Of a stretch of 62,552 nucleotides of DNA, positions 53,098-62,202 are shown piece after piece. Numbering within the stretch: position 1 is the first letter of the stretch; the number at the start of each line of letters is the position of its first letter. Under the pieces are notes generated by a model that was given only the letters and a program-made list of their open reading frames with translations, was not told where the DNA came from and did not search any database. The position numbers and the translations under genes are program-made. The DNA is from CAZNHL01 sp964572965 (GTDB taxonomy: Bacteria; Bacteroidota; Bacteroidia; Cytophagales; UBA9547): NCBI GenBank assembly GCA_964572965.1, contig CAZNHL010000013.1, positions 1 to 62,552 of the forward strand, given 5' to 3'.

Positions 53098-54273
53098 ATG
53101 AATAAGAAAGAAACAGAACAGAAAAAAAATATTGCAATTCTTGGGTCAACAGGTTCTATCGGAACACAGGCACTGGATGTAATAAGAGCAAACCCGGATA
53201 AATTTACGGTCGAAGTTTTAACAGCACAGAATAGCGCAGATTTACTGATCCTGCAGGCATTGGAGTTTAATCCGAATGCTGTAGTAATCCAGAACGAAAG
53301 CCTTTATGAGAAGGTCCATAGTGCATTAAATCGTCACAATATCAAAGTATATACAGGTGACAAAGCATTAGCTTCTGTTGTTGAAATGGAAAGTATCGAT
53401 ATGGTGCTTACTGCACTTGTCGGTTATGCAGGACTCTTGCCAACTGTCCGTGCTATTAATGCCGGTAAAGCCATTGCATTAGCGAATAAAGAAACATTGG
53501 TAGTAGCCGGTGACCTGATTACTAAACTGGCGAGAGAAAAGGGTGTTAATATATATCCGGTTGATTCAGAACATTCAGCTATTTTTCAGTGTCTGGCCGG
53601 TGAATTCCATAATCCTATCGAGAAAATAATATTAACAGCTTCAGGAGGACCTTTCAGGGGGAAAAGTAGAGAGTTTTTAAAAACAGTAACCAAAGCTCAG
53701 GCCCTGAAACACCCAAACTGGGATATGGGAGCAAAAATCACAATAGATTCAGCTACTTTAATGAATAAAGGGCTGGAAGTGATTGAAGCAAAATGGTTGT
53801 TTGGTCTTAGAACAGAACAAATAGATGTAATTGTTCATCCTCAGTCAATTATTCATTCGCTTGTTCAGTTTGAAGACGGATCAATGAAAGCCCAAATGGG
53901 TTTGCCTGATATGAAATTGCCTATTCAGTATGCTTTGGCATATCCCGACAGAATAAAATCAGATTTCCCGCGTTTTAACTTTCTTAATTATCCGAACCTT
54001 ACTTTTGAAGAACCTGATAAGGAAACGTTCCGTTGCTTGCAGTTAGCTTTTGATGCTTTGGAAAAAGGAGGAAATATGGCATGTATTTTGAACGCAGCAA
54101 ATGAAATTGCTGTAAGAGAGTTTTTGAATGATAATATTGGCTTTCTTGAAATACCTGAAATGATAGAAAACTGTATGGCTCGCGTGGCATTCATAGAAAA
54201 GCCAAGTATAGAAGATTATATCTCTACTGACGCAGAAACGAGAAAGATTGCATCAACTTTAGTCAATATTTAA
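53098..54273 (+). CDS. dxr: 1-deoxy-D-xylulose 5-phosphate reductoisomerase
   Basis: 391 aa. It makes MEP from DXP with NADPH, the first committed isoprenoid step. N-terminal Rossmann domain NIAILGSTGSIGTQALDVIRANP (about 11-33); catalytic region VDSEHSAIFQCLAG (about 159-172) and LTASGGPFRG (about 181-190) with metal ligands Asp-x-Glu in PVDSEHSA; C-terminal MGAKITIDSATLMNKGLEVIEA and VIVHPQSIIHSLVQFEDGSMKAQMG. The dxr-rseP order is common in Bacteroidota. The last MEP enzyme, IspH, is also in the window. Confidence 0.95.
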   Translation: MNKKETEQKKNIAILGSTGSIGTQALDVIRANPDKFTVEVLTAQNSADLLILQALEFNPNAVVIQNESLYEKVHSALNRHNIKVYTGDKALASVVEMESIDMVLTALVGYAGLLPTVRAINAGKAIALANKETLVVAGDLITKLAREKGVNIYPVDSEHSAIFQCLAGEFHNPIEKIILTASGGPFRGKSREFLKTVTKAQALKHPNWDMGAKITIDSATLMNKGLEVIEAKWLFGLRTEQIDVIVHPQSIIHSLVQFEDGSMKAQMGLPDMKLPIQYALAYPDRIKSDFPRFNFLNYPNLTFEEPDKETFRCLQLAFDALEKGGNMACILNAANEIAVREFLNDNIGFLEIPEMIENCMARVAFIEKPSIEDYISTDAETRKIASTLVNI

Positions 54274-54352
54274 AAATTTAAATTTAAAATTGTAGAATGT
54301 TTAGAATGAAGGTGGGTTCAGGCATCCCAAACTTAACACTCTACATTTAAAG
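54268..54352. repeat. Heptad-phased hairpin between dxr and rseP
   Basis: The dxr 3' flank reads TTAAAAA, TTTAAAT, TTAAAAT, TGTAGAA, TGTTTAG, AATGAAG. Then tgtagaatgtttag (54291-54304) pairs 12/14 with cttaacactctaca (54332-54345), enclosing a small tggg...ccca loop. The right side (AACTTAA, CACTCTA, CATTTAA) again has a 7-base period. It is an mRNA-internal hairpin between two genes of one unit. Confidence 0.5.
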
Positions 54353-54360
54353 GGAAAGAA

Positions 54361-55686
54361 ATGGATGCATTAATAATGGCCGCCCAACTTGTTCTGGGTT
54401 TAATGATTTTGGTGGGAATTCACGAATTAGGGCATATGCTTACTGCCAAATGGTTTGGAATGCGCGTAGAAAAGTTTTCTATAGGTTTTCCACCTACAAT
54501 TTTTAGCTTCAAAAAAGGAGAAACAGACTATGCATTGGGAGCAATTCCATTAGGAGGTTTTGTTAAAATTTCAGGGATGATCGATGAATCAATGGACAAA
54601 GAGTTTTTGAATTCTGCTCCGAAGCCCTGGGAATTTCGTGCAAAACNNNNNNNNNNTGTAATGATGGGAGGAATCATATTTAATGTGGTTTTAGGCTGTT
54701 TGATTTTCTCAGGAATTGTGTTTTTTCAGGGAGAGTCGTATTTGCCTGCCAAAGAAGTAAAATATGGTGTTGTTGCTCATGAATTAGGCCAGCAATTAGG
54801 TATAAAGACTGGGGATAAAATTGTTCAAGTAAACGGACATTCTATTGAGAAATTTTATGAGGTAGTTTCCCCGGAAGTTCTTTTAGGTGAAAACTGTACT
54901 TATACGGTAGAACGTGACGGTCATTTGGTAGAAATAAAAATTCCGAATGATTTTATTGAGAAATTATCTGATCAGTCTGCACAGGGAAGATTTATCGAAC
55001 CAATTTTTCCATATAAAGTGGCAGAAGTAATGCCCGGAAGCCAGGCAGAAGCTGCTGGTTTACAGGTTGGTGATATAATTTCAAGTGTAAACGGAATTTC
55101 TACTACATATTTTCATGAGTTACAAAAAGCTCTTTCTGATAACAAAAACAAAGATGTTGCCGTAGATGTCAACCGTGCCGGAAAAGTTGTTGTACTAAAA
55201 GCTCATGTGAATGCAGAAGGAAAGTTAGGTTTCAGGCCTGAAATGCTTCTGAACGAAGAGAAAGTAAATTACGGGCTTGGTGCTTCTGTGGTGAAAGGTT
55301 CTGCGTTGGCATTTTCTGTTGTTTCAGATAATATCAAGGGTTTTGCTAAAATGTTCAGAGGCGAGGTCGATCCGCGTAAATCTTTGAGTGGACCTATTGG
55401 CATTGCTCAGATTTATTCAAATACCTGGGAGTGGAGTCATTTCTGGAAAATAACCGGATTGCTTTCAATGGTACTGGCATTTATGAATTTCTTGCCGATT
55501 CCGGCTTTAGACGGTGGACATGTAATGTTTTTAACTTATGAAATAGTATCAGGCAGAAAGCCGTCGGATAAGTTTTTAGAAATAGCCCAAAGGATAGGAA
55601 TGGCCATTTTACTAGGACTTATGCTGTTTGCCATTTTTAATGATGTTGCCAAACTGGAAGTAATAAGAACGTTTTTAGGATTGTAG
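54361..55686 (+). CDS. rseP: RIP metalloprotease RseP (site-2 protease)
   Basis: Intramembrane zinc protease that cleaves anti-sigma factors or other membrane proteins. HExxH is in GIHELGHMLTAKWFGM (about 20-35), then FSIGFPPTIFSFKKGETDYALGAIPLGGFVKISGM. The N gap (54647-54656) sits where family members continue PAWQRL before the next TM; V-MMGGIIFNVVLGCLIFSGIVFF follows. Two PDZ domains (about 135-195 and 215-275, the second EVMPGSQAEAAGLQVGDIISSVNG). The second zinc-ligand motif is FMNFLPIPALDGGHVMF (about 375-391), and a last TM. About three residues are probably lost in the gap. Confidence 0.93.
   Translation: MDALIMAAQLVLGLMILVGIHELGHMLTAKWFGMRVEKFSIGFPPTIFSFKKGETDYALGAIPLGGFVKISGMIDESMDKEFLNSAPKPWEFRAKXXXXVMMGGIIFNVVLGCLIFSGIVFFQGESYLPAKEVKYGVVAHELGQQLGIKTGDKIVQVNGHSIEKFYEVVSPEVLLGENCTYTVERDGHLVEIKIPNDFIEKLSDQSAQGRFIEPIFPYKVAEVMPGSQAEAAGLQVGDIISSVNGISTTYFHELQKALSDNKNKDVAVDVNRAGKVVVLKAHVNAEGKLGFRPEMLLNEEKVNYGLGASVVKGSALAFSVVSDNIKGFAKMFRGEVDPRKSLSGPIGIAQIYSNTWEWSHFWKITGLLSMVLAFMNFLPIPALDGGHVMFLTYEIVSGRKPSDKFLEIAQRIGMAILLGLMLFAIFNDVAKLEVIRTFLGL
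54647..54656. other. Assembly gap of 10 Ns inside rseP
   Basis: Placeholder Ns that happen to keep the frame. The flanking residues suggest that more than ten bases (near 19) are missing. Confidence 0.98.
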
Positions 55687-55723
55687 TTTTAATAAATTAG
55701 TAAAAGAGTAATAGTAAATTTTT

Positions 55724-56107
55724 ATGACCATGCCAAAAAGATATGAGACGTGGAAGCTTGAAGAATTCATAGCTTATTTGTATTTGTCAATTGCCAATGC
55801 AGACCTTGATATTAGTGATGATGAAATGGATATCATCAAGAGAAAGTTCGCTATATTGATGAAAGAACATTTTCCTGAAGTGGAGTTTGATGAATTGACT
55901 TTGTTGAGTAATTTCAGAATCAAAATTTCAGAACCTGTTATATCTAACAGAGAGGATGTGGTAGCGGCTCTGGCGGATAAATTCCATTTCTCAAAAGAAT
56001 TCAGAAGAGATTTACTGATAGATCTGAATGAAATTATCAGTTCGGATGAAAATGTTACACCTTCAGAGCATGAATTATTCCGTTATGTACGCGGATGTTT
56101 AGCTTAA
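55724..56107 (+). CDS. TerB-like small acidic protein
   Basis: 127 aa, all-helical and acidic, without signal peptide or TM. WKLEEFIAYLYLSIANADLDISDDEMDIIKRKF (about 10-42) looks like the TerB opening, with Asp residues (NADLDISDDE) that could bind a metal. It also resembles the tellurite-resistance/COG3793 fold in RDLLIDLNEIISSDENVTPSEHELFRYVRGCL at the C-terminus. No tellurite operon is nearby. It lies 37 bp after rseP and 25 bp before the LysM gene, so is probably co-transcribed. Function unknown. Confidence 0.75.
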   Translation: MTMPKRYETWKLEEFIAYLYLSIANADLDISDDEMDIIKRKFAILMKEHFPEVEFDELTLLSNFRIKISEPVISNREDVVAALADKFHFSKEFRRDLLIDLNEIISSDENVTPSEHELFRYVRGCLA

Positions 56108-56132
56108 ATATTCATAAAAGAATAAATCACTA

Positions 56133-57605
56133 ATGAAAAAGCTGCTTTTAGTATTCGTATTCTGTTTAGGGGCTATTGCTTCTGTCTGGGCTAATCCTGC
56201 CGGGATTAAAGATTCTATAGGGGTCACTAAAATAGATGAAAAAGTATATATCAGACATTTGGTAACCCCCGGGGAAACTGTTTATGGGATCTCGACCAAA
56301 TATCGCGTTTCAATTACGGATCTGATGGAAATAAACCCGGATCTGGAAAATGGACTAAAAGTAGGGCAGGTGATTAATGTGCTGTATGATCCGAAGCTGA
56401 AACAAACTTTAGCTAATGAAGACGATAAGGTTTATCATACAGTACAGCCGGGTGAAACAATGTTTGCCCTAGCCAGAAAATACAATATTTCTGTTACAGA
56501 TTTGATGAAGTATAACAATATGGAGCTGAAAGCCGGCCAGAAAATTGTTGTAGGGGTCAAAGACGGCACAGAAAAAACAGAACCTGTGGTACAGGCGAAA
56601 GCTGAAACTCCGAAAGCAGAGAATAAGCCGAAAATAGAGGAAAAACCCAAAGCGGCCGAACCTGTGAAAGCTGTTGTTGCAGAGCAGCCCAAAGCAGTTG
56701 AAAAACCAGCTGTAAAAGACGAGCCTGTAAAAGATGAAAAAGTAGTGACGGAAACTCCGGCGGTAGTTACTGCAAAAGTGGATGCGCCTAAACCAGAGCA
56801 ACCTTTGGTTGTTAAAAATGAGAATCTGAAAAAAGAAGTGCAGGTAGTGACCAAAAGTGAGGTTCTTCCTAATAACGGGATAGATTACAATAACGCTGTT
56901 CCCAAATTGTTGGTAATTCCTTTTGATCCTTATCTCTATTTTTCTGATGCTGATGATGAAATTGCAGCAGTTTCAAAACTACAAAGACCGAAGGTACGCC
57001 AGGCTTTCAGAAAACGTTTGAATGCTTTACTGGAACCTGAAGGTTATGAAACAATTCATTTACTGGGAGGCCGAGTGAGAGATTCATTAACGGACCTGAA
57101 CAAAGTTTACAGTTCTGTTACTTATTCTTATCAGGATGCTTTATATAACCCTCAATCGGCATATTTCAAGGCTCAGGTTGAAAATGGGAATATAAAAATA
57201 GCCGGCAGAAAAGAAGAAAAGAAGCCTAAAAAGGTAGTAGAGCAGGGAATTAATACTTCGAAAGCTACAATGGCAAAAGATGAAGGGAAATACTTCGGAG
57301 TGAAAGTGGTTGATCCTGAGTTCTTCTCTTATTTCAATCATAAGTATCAGACAGACTATTATATTTTTGTAAATCAGTTTGAAGTTAAAACAAATTATGA
57401 CCATTGTCTGGATAGGGCGTCTCTGAATTATGAACGTAGTTTTATTACCCATTTCTCAATTTTCGACAAAAACGGGAAGCAGGTTTCCGGGAATAGAATC
57501 AAAATTGATTATAACTCAAATTCAAACAATATTCAGCGTATTTTAACCGATAACATGCAGTTGGTTGCTGATCGTATTATTTCTGAGCTGCCAAATAAAA
57601 AGTAG
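56133..57605 (+). CDS. LysM-domain exported protein
   Basis: 490 aa. Signal peptide MKKLLLVFVFCLGAIASVWA. LysM 1 (about 40-86): IRHLVTPGETVYGISTKYRV, then TDLMEINPDLENGLKVGQVI. LysM 2 (about 103-146): VYHTVQPGETMFALARKYNI, then TDLMKYNNMELKAGQKIVVG. A disordered Lys/Glu/Pro/Ala linker (about 150-245) spans to a C-terminal domain (about 255-490) with PKLLVIPFDPYLYFSDADDEI and SYFKAQVENGNIKIAGRKEEKKPKK-type segments, and a final beta part. It is likely a peptidoglycan-bound periplasmic protein. The C-terminal domain is not recognised. Confidence 0.82.
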   Translation: MKKLLLVFVFCLGAIASVWANPAGIKDSIGVTKIDEKVYIRHLVTPGETVYGISTKYRVSITDLMEINPDLENGLKVGQVINVLYDPKLKQTLANEDDKVYHTVQPGETMFALARKYNISVTDLMKYNNMELKAGQKIVVGVKDGTEKTEPVVQAKAETPKAENKPKIEEKPKAAEPVKAVVAEQPKAVEKPAVKDEPVKDEKVVTETPAVVTAKVDAPKPEQPLVVKNENLKKEVQVVTKSEVLPNNGIDYNNAVPKLLVIPFDPYLYFSDADDEIAAVSKLQRPKVRQAFRKRLNALLEPEGYETIHLLGGRVRDSLTDLNKVYSSVTYSYQDALYNPQSAYFKAQVENGNIKIAGRKEEKKPKKVVEQGINTSKATMAKDEGKYFGVKVVDPEFFSYFNHKYQTDYYIFVNQFEVKTNYDHCLDRASLNYERSFITHFSIFDKNGKQVSGNRIKIDYNSNSNNIQRILTDNMQLVADRIISELPNKK

Positions 57606-57660
57606 TTGTGTTGGAATAGTGCTATTTGTTCTGGAAAATCCAAAAAAAAAGATAAAATTG

Positions 57661-57692
57661 TTGTGTGCTTTAGTAAAAATTCTTTTAATTTG
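57661..57692 (+). promoter_or_regulatory. Candidate promoter of the T9SS protein gene
   Basis: TTG (57661-57663), 21 bases, then TTAATTTG (57685-57692), which matches TAnnTTTG except for one base. It lies about 40 nt before the ATG. Plausible. Confidence 0.4.
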
Positions 57693-57730
57693 TAATACAA
57701 AATTTAACACTAACCAAATCAATTAATAAC

Positions 57731-58621
57731 ATGAAAAAAGTTTTACTTACTCTTTTGTCTTTGGCTACGTTGTCAGTAGCTCAGGCTCAAACGTTTGAAA
57801 ATGGTGATCCAGGTTTTGTTGCTGATTATGAAGCTGGTAAAAAAGTGTATTGCGGTGCACAAGGATCAGGTTTTTATGACGGAGCTGGTGGACACATCAA
57901 AGCTACATTTACTGTTGCTGACAGTACTTTAGCGCTTACTTATTCTGCAAAAGACAATACATCTATCGGTTGGTTCAGTTTCGCTGTACCTAATGGTAAT
58001 GCTTGTGAGTCTATGGCTAGAGAGAAAGATCCTGCTTGGGGTGCTGATTTGACTGCAAATCCAACTACTGAGTTTGTTATTTCTGTTTCAGGCGCAACAA
58101 CAGCTGATACATTGTATACTTATATTGGTTATGCTACAGGATGGGGTTCTACTACTTCTACTTATAATACTACAGGTAACAGTTCTGGCAAAACTCTTGA
58201 TGCTAAAATTCCATTGGTTAATGGTGACATTACTCAAGGTTTCACTTATGCAGGTGGTGACTGGGATAACTGGGCTCACAAAAATAAAGTTAACGGTTTC
58301 GGTTTTGAATTGAAAAACGCAAACCCAAACTTGAAAATTATTCTTAAGAAAGTAGCTGTAGGTGATTTAGTTCAAACTTCTATCTTCGAAAAAGTTTACA
58401 AAAATACATCTGCTTCAGTTTATGTAAACTACGATGCTAACGAAGCTACTGCTCTTAATGTATCTTCTGCTGCAGTTCTTACTTTGAAAAACTTGAGCGG
58501 TATGACTGCTAAGTCTGTAAATGGTTCAGTAGTAAACTTGAATGGTTTGAATGCTGGTCTTTACATCTTGGAAGTAAATGACAATGGTTCATTGTCTACT
58601 GCTAAAGTAATCGTTAAGTAA
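57731..58621 (+). CDS. T9SS-exported protein of unknown function
   Basis: 296 aa. Signal peptide MKKVLLTLLSLATLSVAQAQ. The mature domain (about 21-215) is Gly/Thr/Asn-rich with few charged residues, likely a beta-sandwich: YTYIGYATGWGSTTSTYNTT, GFTYAGGDWDNWAHKNKVNGFGFEL. The last 75 residues form a T9SS type A sorting domain, with LNVSSAAVLTLKNLSGMTAKSVNG and GLNAGLYILEVNDNGSLSTAKVIVK. A uniform codon use and a leader with its own promoter-like box and terminator suggest a well-expressed surface or secreted protein. No enzyme motif was seen. Confidence 0.78.
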   Translation: MKKVLLTLLSLATLSVAQAQTFENGDPGFVADYEAGKKVYCGAQGSGFYDGAGGHIKATFTVADSTLALTYSAKDNTSIGWFSFAVPNGNACESMAREKDPAWGADLTANPTTEFVISVSGATTADTLYTYIGYATGWGSTTSTYNTTGNSSGKTLDAKIPLVNGDITQGFTYAGGDWDNWAHKNKVNGFGFELKNANPNLKIILKKVAVGDLVQTSIFEKVYKNTSASVYVNYDANEATALNVSSAAVLTLKNLSGMTAKSVNGSVVNLNGLNAGLYILEVNDNGSLSTAKVIVK

Positions 58622-58644
58622 TCTGATTTCAGATATTGATATAG

Positions 58645-58676
58645 AAAGCCTTCCGCATTGCGGAAGGCTTTTTTTA
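58645..58676 (+). terminator. Terminator of the T9SS protein gene
   Basis: A perfect 12-bp stem, aaagccttccgc (58645-58656) with gcggaaggcttt (58660-58671), loop att, then T tract. Confidence 0.9.
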
Positions 58677-58784
58677 TGCCCTTTTAGGCAGTATTGAATT
58701 GTATATCAAGATTATTGTATTAAATAAAGTTAATTTGTAGCTTTATCGCTAGTATTTAACAAAAACCAAACTTAAACCTTTTCT

Positions 58785-60038
58785 ATGTCAACTAATTCTA
58801 ATAACAATTACAAAGTCCCATTCATTATGATGGTGGTTTTGTTTTTCCTTTTTGGTTTCCTTACAGTATTAAATGGCCAGCTACAAGGTCCTCTAAAAGG
58901 TGTTTTTAATTTAAGTAACACGGAAGCAACTTTGTTGACTTTTTCCTTTTTTACAGCTTTCGTTGTAATGGGGTCTCCAACATCAATGTTAATTGATAAA
59001 CTCGGCTACAAAAAGACTTTGATTGTGGCGCTTTTAGTTTTAGCGGTTGCATTAGCTGTGTTCTATGTGGCTTCGTTATTGCAGTCTTTTCCTATATTTG
59101 TGGGTGGATCTTTTATTTTAGGTTCAGGTGTGACTATGTTGCAGGTTGTTGCTAATCCCTATATTGCAGCTTTGGGTACTCCGGAAACTGCTGGTTGGCG
59201 AATCAATTTTGCAGGAGCTTTTAATTCATTAGCAACAACTATTGCTCCTCTTTTTGCTTCTTTAGTTATTTTTGGAGGTAAAGCCAAAGAATCTATTGTA
59301 GTGAGTGATGTGCAGTTGCCATATATTGGTTTGACAATTTTTGCAATATTACTTGCGGTTGGTTTTAGTCAGGCACATTTGCCACAGGTAGGTGCAGTTA
59401 AGGCTAAAGAAGAGAAATTGGCAGGTAGTGCATGGCAATTCAGCCATTTGACATTAGGTGTTTTGGCTATTTTCTGTTATGTAGGAGCTGAGGTTTCAAT
59501 CGGTAATAACTTACAATTGTATTTAGAGTCTCTTCATCTAGAGTCGAATGTTGCCATAGGTAATAAAGTAGCCTTGTATTGGGGTGGTTTAATGGTTGGA
59601 CGATTTGTCGGTTCTTCCATTTTTAAAGGTGTTGATGATAAAAAAGGATTAATTTTTGTTAGTTTGGGCTCAATGATTCTAACATTAGCTGGTGCATTTT
59701 TGCCAGGAGTATTAGGTATTTACGCTTTAATGGCAGTTGGTTTATTTCACTCTGTAATGTGGGGTTATATCTTCGGTCTGGCTATTAAAGGCCTTGGTAA
59801 ATATACAAACCAGGCATCTGGTTATTTGTTAATGGGTGTATTTGGTGGGGCCGTAGTACCATTGGCACAAGGTTATCTTGCCGATGTATTAGGTGCTTGG
59901 CAAATCACTTTTGCTTTTGTAGCATTATGTCAGGCTTATCTATTGTTTTATGCATTGGTTGGTAGTAAGCCGAATAAGGTTGAAGTTACTTCTGAAGAAC
60001 AACAGCCGGTTGTTAATGCCCTTGATAGTAATATATAA
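58785..60038 (+). CDS. Sugar MFS transporter (FucP-like, glucose/galactose or fucose type)
   Basis: 417 aa with twelve predicted TM helices, each of the FHS/FucP subfamily. The opening FIMMVVLFFLFGFLTVLNGQLQGPLKGVFNLSNTEATLLTFSFF has the FGFxTxLNxxL and P-x-K motif of FucP/GlcP. LGSGVTMLQVVANPYIAALGTPETAGWRINFAGAFNSLATTIAPLFASL is the helix 4-5 core with the conserved Asn. The central loop (about 190-215) is charged. It is a proton-linked sugar symporter, but the sugar is not decided. No sugar catabolic genes are near. A terminator follows. Confidence 0.9.
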   Translation: MSTNSNNNYKVPFIMMVVLFFLFGFLTVLNGQLQGPLKGVFNLSNTEATLLTFSFFTAFVVMGSPTSMLIDKLGYKKTLIVALLVLAVALAVFYVASLLQSFPIFVGGSFILGSGVTMLQVVANPYIAALGTPETAGWRINFAGAFNSLATTIAPLFASLVIFGGKAKESIVVSDVQLPYIGLTIFAILLAVGFSQAHLPQVGAVKAKEEKLAGSAWQFSHLTLGVLAIFCYVGAEVSIGNNLQLYLESLHLESNVAIGNKVALYWGGLMVGRFVGSSIFKGVDDKKGLIFVSLGSMILTLAGAFLPGVLGIYALMAVGLFHSVMWGYIFGLAIKGLGKYTNQASGYLLMGVFGGAVVPLAQGYLADVLGAWQITFAFVALCQAYLLFYALVGSKPNKVEVTSEEQQPVVNALDSNI

Positions 60039-60060
60039 GTTATAAAATAGACTATTTTAT

Positions 60061-60096
60061 AAAGGGAGAACTGTAAAAAGTTCTCCCTTTATTTAT
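60061..60096 (+). terminator. Terminator of the sugar transporter gene
   Basis: A perfect 13-bp stem, taaagggagaact (60061-60073) with its complement (60080-60092), followed by a T-rich stretch. Confidence 0.85.
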
Positions 60097-60227
60097 CCTG
60101 GAACTCTCCTTTTGGAGAAATATGGTCCATGCATAGTACTTTAAAAATTTTTAAAATCCCGTTTTTTTACGTATAATCGTGGTTTAAAAACCAAAGTGTA
60201 TTAGGAAAAAACTAACCATTCCCTTAT

Positions 60228-62141
60228 ATGTCTAATAGAGTTAATACTTTGCCTGAGTATTTTCAGCAGTATGAATTGAGCGTGAAAGATCCTGAAGGTT
60301 TCTGGGCAGAAAAAGCAAGTTATTTCACTTGGAAACAAAAGTGGGATAAAGTCCTTGAAGGAGGTTTCGACAATGTCGATATGAAGTGGTTTGTTAATGG
60401 TAAGTTAAATATTACCGAGAACTGTTTAGATAGACACTTAGCAACTCGTGGCGATCAGATTGCCTATATCTGGGAACCTAATGACGAGGTAAAAGATAAA
60501 GTAGTAACACTTACTTATAAGCAATTACATGCTGAAGTTTGCAAGTTTGCAAACGTATTAAAATCTCATGGTGTACAAAAAGGTGATCGTGTATGTCTGT
60601 ACATGCCAATGATCGTTGAGCTTGCTGTAGCAACTCTTGCCTGTGCCCGTATTGGTGCTGTGCACTCTGTAGTGTTTGCCGGATTTTCTGCAAGTGCTCT
60701 GGCTGATCGTATCAATGATGCAAAAGCTAAAGTAATTGTTACAACTGACGGAAGCGTACGTGGTGCTAAAAACATCGGAATCAAAAACATTGTTGATGAT
60801 GCTGTTGAAAAATGCGCTGTTGTTGAGAAGGTGATTGTTTACAAGCGTACCGGCGATCCAGTTAAATTTGATAATGCACGTGATGTATGGTGGCATGATG
60901 AAATGGCCAAAGCAAGCGATGTTTGCGAAGCTGTTGCTGTTGACTCTGAAGATCCGTTGTTCATTCTTTATACTTCCGGCTCTACAGGACAGCCTAAGGG
61001 TGTAGTTCATGCAACCGGCGGTTACATGGTATATGCGGATTATTCTTTCCGCAATGTATTTCAGTATAATGACGGTGACACTTATATGTGTACAGCTGAT
61101 ATCGGCTGGATTACAGGTCACTCTTACATCGTTTACGGTCCATTGTTGTCTGGAGCAACAAGTGTATTGTTTGAAGGTGTTCCAACATACCCGGATGCAG
61201 GACGTTTCTGGAAAGTGGTTGATAAACATAAAGTTACACACTTCTACACAGCTCCAACTGCTATCCGTTCTTTAATGGGTGCAGGTCTTGAATTCGTAAA
61301 TCCTTATAAACTTGATACTCTTAAGGTATTGGGTTCTGTAGGAGAGCCAATCAACGAAGAAGCCTGGCATTGGTATCACGATCACATTGGTAAAAAGAAA
61401 TGTCCTATTGTTGATACATGGTGGCAGACAGAAACCGGTGGTATCATGATTTCTCCTTTGGCGGCAATTACTCCTTCTAAACCAACTTACGCTACGTTGC
61501 CATTACCGGGAATTCAGCCTGTTTTGGTTGATGCTGATGGTAAAATACTAGAAGGAAATGGTGTTGAAGGTAACCTATGCATCAAGTTCCCTTGGCCATC
61601 TGTGATCCGTACTACTTATGGTGACCATGAGCGTTGCAAGCAAACATATTTCTCTACTTATAAAGGTCTTTATTTCACTGGTGACGGTGCTCGTCGTGAC
61701 GAAGATGGTTACTATCGTATTTTGGGTCGTGTAGATGATGTTATCAACGTGTCAGGCCATAGAATGGGTACTGCAGAAGTTGAGAACGCAATCAATGAGC
61801 ATGATGAAGTAATTGAATCTGCAATTGTTGGTTACCCTCACGAAATTAAAGGACAAGGTATTTATGCTTTCGTTATTGTTGAGAAAACAGAGAAAGACGA
61901 CGCTACTTTGAGAAACGAAATCCTTGCTGTAGTGACTAAGATCATTGGCCCGATTGCTAAACCTGATAAGATTCAGATTGTTCGTGGTTTGCCAAAGACT
62001 CGTTCCGGTAAAATCATGCGTCGTATCCTTAGAAAAGTAGCTGAAGGCGATGTTTCTAACCTAGGTGATACTTCTACATTGTTGGATCCAACAGTGGTTG
62101 ATGACATCATTGCCGGTGCACAAGTTGCTATCAAAGCTTAA
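60228..62141 (+). CDS. acs: Acetate--CoA ligase (acetyl-CoA synthetase)
   Basis: 637 aa. It activates acetate (and propionate) to the CoA thioester with ATP. ATP loop YTSGSTGQPKGVVHATGGYM (about 244-263), DIGWITGHSYIVYGPLLSGAT, the WWQTETGG motif (about 399-406), YFTGDGARRDEDGYYRILGRVDDVINVSGHRMGTAEVENAI (about 481-521) and the C-terminal PKTRSGKIMRRILRK, whose Lys is the acetylation-regulated catalytic residue. Length is normal. It stands alone, with a terminator after it. It would feed acetyl-CoA from acetate, alongside ppc anaplerosis. Confidence 0.96.
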   Translation: MSNRVNTLPEYFQQYELSVKDPEGFWAEKASYFTWKQKWDKVLEGGFDNVDMKWFVNGKLNITENCLDRHLATRGDQIAYIWEPNDEVKDKVVTLTYKQLHAEVCKFANVLKSHGVQKGDRVCLYMPMIVELAVATLACARIGAVHSVVFAGFSASALADRINDAKAKVIVTTDGSVRGAKNIGIKNIVDDAVEKCAVVEKVIVYKRTGDPVKFDNARDVWWHDEMAKASDVCEAVAVDSEDPLFILYTSGSTGQPKGVVHATGGYMVYADYSFRNVFQYNDGDTYMCTADIGWITGHSYIVYGPLLSGATSVLFEGVPTYPDAGRFWKVVDKHKVTHFYTAPTAIRSLMGAGLEFVNPYKLDTLKVLGSVGEPINEEAWHWYHDHIGKKKCPIVDTWWQTETGGIMISPLAAITPSKPTYATLPLPGIQPVLVDADGKILEGNGVEGNLCIKFPWPSVIRTTYGDHERCKQTYFSTYKGLYFTGDGARRDEDGYYRILGRVDDVINVSGHRMGTAEVENAINEHDEVIESAIVGYPHEIKGQGIYAFVIVEKTEKDDATLRNEILAVVTKIIGPIAKPDKIQIVRGLPKTRSGKIMRRILRKVAEGDVSNLGDTSTLLDPTVVDDIIAGAQVAIKA

Positions 62142-62143
62142 TT

Positions 62144-62202
62144 AAAAGCTAAATGTTATATGCGGAATGCTGAACGCTTGTCGGTCTGCATTCCGTTTTT
62201 AT
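62144..62202 (+). terminator. Terminator of acs with heptad-phased left flank
   Basis: AAAAGCT, AAATGTT, ATATGCG, GAATGCT and GAACGCT (from about 62144) keep a 7-base period. cggaatgc (62163-62170) pairs with gcattccg (62188-62195), and five T follow. Confidence 0.65.

Noticed and set aside
60558..61241. 227-codon minus-strand frame inside acs
   Set aside because: It is antisense to a well-conserved enzyme whose own codon pattern and motifs account for the region.
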